DNA from: Curtobacterium oceanosedimentum
GTDB lineage: Bacteria > Actinomycetota > Actinomycetes > Actinomycetales > Microbacteriaceae
Direction of reading: 5' to 3'
Assembly: GCF_020297365.1 (NCBI RefSeq)
Contig: NZ_JAIXIG010000003.1
Span: 100,205-164,204 of the forward strand
Length of the DNA stretch: 64,000 nucleotides
Of this stretch, positions 62,819-64,000 are shown piece after piece (the stretch's first letter is position 1; each line of letters starts with the position of its first letter). A model generated the notes under the pieces. That model ran no database searches. It was not told the origin of the DNA and worked only from the letters and a program-made list of their open reading frames with translations. The position numbers and the translations under genes are program-made.

Positions 62819-64000
62819 CTAGTCGAGCAGGAGCGCGGGCTCCTCGAGCACCGACGCCACGTCGTGCACGAAGCGCGAGGCCACGTCGCCGTCGACGACC
62901 CGGTGGTCGAACGAGGCGCCGATGGTCGTCACCATGCGCGAGCGGACCTCGCCGTCGACGACCCACGGCTTCGGCTTGATCGTGCCCATGGCGACGATCG
63001 CGACCTCGCCCGGGTTGAGGATCGGGGTCCCGGTGTCCATGCCGAAGACACCGATGTTGGTGATCGACACCGTGCCGTTCGCCATCTGCTTCGGGGTGGT
63101 CTTGCCGTCGCGGGCGGTCAACGTGAGCTCCTCCAGCGCCTGGGCGAGCTCGAACAGGGACATGTCCTGCGCGTCCTTGATGTTCGGCACGATCAGCCCG
63201 CGCGGGGTGGCCGCGGCGATGCCGAGGTTCACGAAGTGGTGGACGATGATCTCGCTGTCGGTCCAGGTCGAGTTCACCGAGCGGTTGCGGCGGACCGCCC
63301 AGATGACGGCCTTCGCGACGATGAGCAGCGGCGAGACCTTGACCCCGGCGAACGTCGGCGAGGCCTTGAGCCGCTTGACGAACTCCATGGTGCGGGTCGC
63401 GTCGACGTCGACGAACAGCGACACGTGCGGCGCCGTGAACGCCGACGTGGTCATCGCCGTCGCGATCGCCTTGCGGACACCCTTCACCGGGATGGTCTCG
63501 CGGCGGACGTCGCCCCACTCGGGCGTCTCGATGTTGCGGAAGACGCTGGCCTGCTTGGCGTGGCGGATGACGTCGTCGCGCGTGACCTCGCCCGCGAGTC
63601 CGGTCGCGACGATCTCGGTCAGCTCGACGCCCAGGTCCTTCGCGAGCTTGCGGATCGGCGGCTTCGCGAGCACGTTCGCGGCGGGCGACTGCTTGCGCGC
63701 CAGGCTCGTGCCCTGCGCCGCGACGGCTTCGGCCGTCGCCTCCTCGCCGGGGTCGGTCGCGGCCAGTTCGGCAGCGATCGGGTCCGCACTGGAGGCACGG
63801 CTCGCCTCGGCCGCGAGCGCTGCGGCCCGCCGCGCACCCGGCTTGCGACGGGACGGCGACGAGGTGGCCGAGCCGTAGCCGACGAGGACGGCGCCGGAGG
63901 ACTCGTCCGCAGCCTGGACGGTGGCGTCGACGGCCACCGACGGGGCCGGCGTCGTGGTCGAGGCGGACGGCGCAGCGGCGACCGGTGCAGCCGTCGCGGC
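62819..64000 (-). CDS. 2-oxo acid dehydrogenase E2 acyltransferase, 5' end outside window
   Basis: The visible 393 residues are the C-terminal part of a dihydrolipoyl acyltransferase. From the window edge they comprise an Ala/Pro-rich linker, a peripheral subunit-binding domain ([27 protein letters not shown]) and the CAT-like catalytic domain with [39 protein letters not shown] (in parts) and the active-site [15 protein letters not shown] (HxxxDG). The lipoyl domains must lie beyond 64000. A branched-chain (BkdC-like) enzyme is likely in actinobacteria, but acetyl or succinyl specificity cannot be excluded. Confidence 0.93.
   Translation of the reverse strand, partial: AATAAPVAAAPSASTTTPAPSVAVDATVQAADESSGAVLVGYGSATSSPSRRKPGARRAAALAAEASRASSADPIAAELAATDPGEEATAEAVAAQGTSLARKQSPAANVLAKPPIRKLAKDLGVELTEIVATGLAGEVTRDDVIRHAKQASVFRNIETPEWGDVRRETIPVKGVRKAIATAMTTSAFTAPHVSLFVDVDATRTMEFVKRLKASPTFAGVKVSPLLIVAKAVIWAVRRNRSVNSTWTDSEIIVHHFVNLGIAAATPRGLIVPNIKDAQDMSLFELAQALEELTLTARDGKTTPKQMANGTVSITNIGVFGMDTGTPILNPGEVAIVAMGTIKPKPWVVDGEVRSRMVTTIGASFDHRVVDGDVASRFVHDVASVLEEPALLLD

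Overview
The window is a chromosomal stretch from a very GC-rich actinobacterium. Codon third positions are almost all G or C, and many genes start at GTG or TTG or have no Shine-Dalgarno sequence. The C50-carotenoid gene order (crtE-crtB-crtI-crtYe-crtYf-crtEb with a divergent idi), the DasR-like regulator with a split sugar PTS, and fused CopD-CtaG membrane proteins suggest Microbacteriaceae, most likely Curtobacterium or a close relative. The taxonomic call is inference. No phage, transposase, rRNA or CRISPR array is visible; the one RNA gene is tRNA-Gly(CCC).

Layout. 1-4.5 kb: a peptide-type ABC lipoprotein (cut by the window edge), a LacI regulator, a 48-residue orphan protein, and a GntR regulator divergent from an MFS transporter. 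4.5-12.4 kb: a baeRF/Rv2629-like protein, then a sugar ABC operon (lipoprotein and two permeases) translationally coupled to a GH2 beta-galactosidase. 12.4-19.6 kb: DUF3151, an ABC-F ATPase with a structured leader, SDR, VTT/DedA-like and YihY membrane proteins, a metallo-beta-lactamase-fold hydrolase and a Gfo/Idh/MocA oxidoreductase. 19.7-25.7 kb: the decaprenoxanthin-type C50 carotenoid cluster. 25.8-31.4 kb: a LacI regulator and the ATPase-permease-lipoprotein ABC sugar transporter it probably controls, with matching 16-bp operators in front of both. 31.4-41.6 kb: a MntA/HepT-type toxin-antitoxin pair with a degenerate HepT, dcd, a double-GNAT protein, a CopD-CtaG fusion, a DUF6177-like pair, tRNA-Gly, an amine oxidase, glycerate kinase and a zinc alcohol dehydrogenase. 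41.6-53 kb: a DUF318/TIGR03943 operon, TetR with two SMR subunits, a flavin monooxygenase, PAP2, DUF4383, a PIF1-like helicase and a second CopD-CtaG fusion that has lost most CtaG histidines. 53-59 kb: HU, cysteine-poor (zinc-independent) ribosomal proteins S14, L33 and L28, and znuA-znuC-znuB-zur behind a clear Zur box. 59-64 kb: a GlcNAc/glucose PTS (IIC divergent from IIB-IIA), a DasR-like GntR with matching operators, a GNAT and the 3' part of an E2 acyltransferase gene.

Recurrent architecture. Three patterns run across the whole window. (1) A dispersed 48-nt palindrome with arms like GACGGACGGGAGGCCCG sits mostly between convergent genes, and decayed copies are read as protein at the crtB/crtI junction and in some C-terminal tails. 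(2) At least eleven genes carry TANNNT followed by 6-8 nt and then ATG/GTG, the signature of leaderless transcription. (3) Several other families of long perfect hairpins without T-tracts mark gene ends. The regulators mostly sit beside their likely targets, and for four of them the probable operators can be read directly. I found no clearly new multi-gene system. The most novel items are the palindrome family and its capture into coding sequence, the degenerate HepT and CtaG paralogues, and the ABC-F leader.
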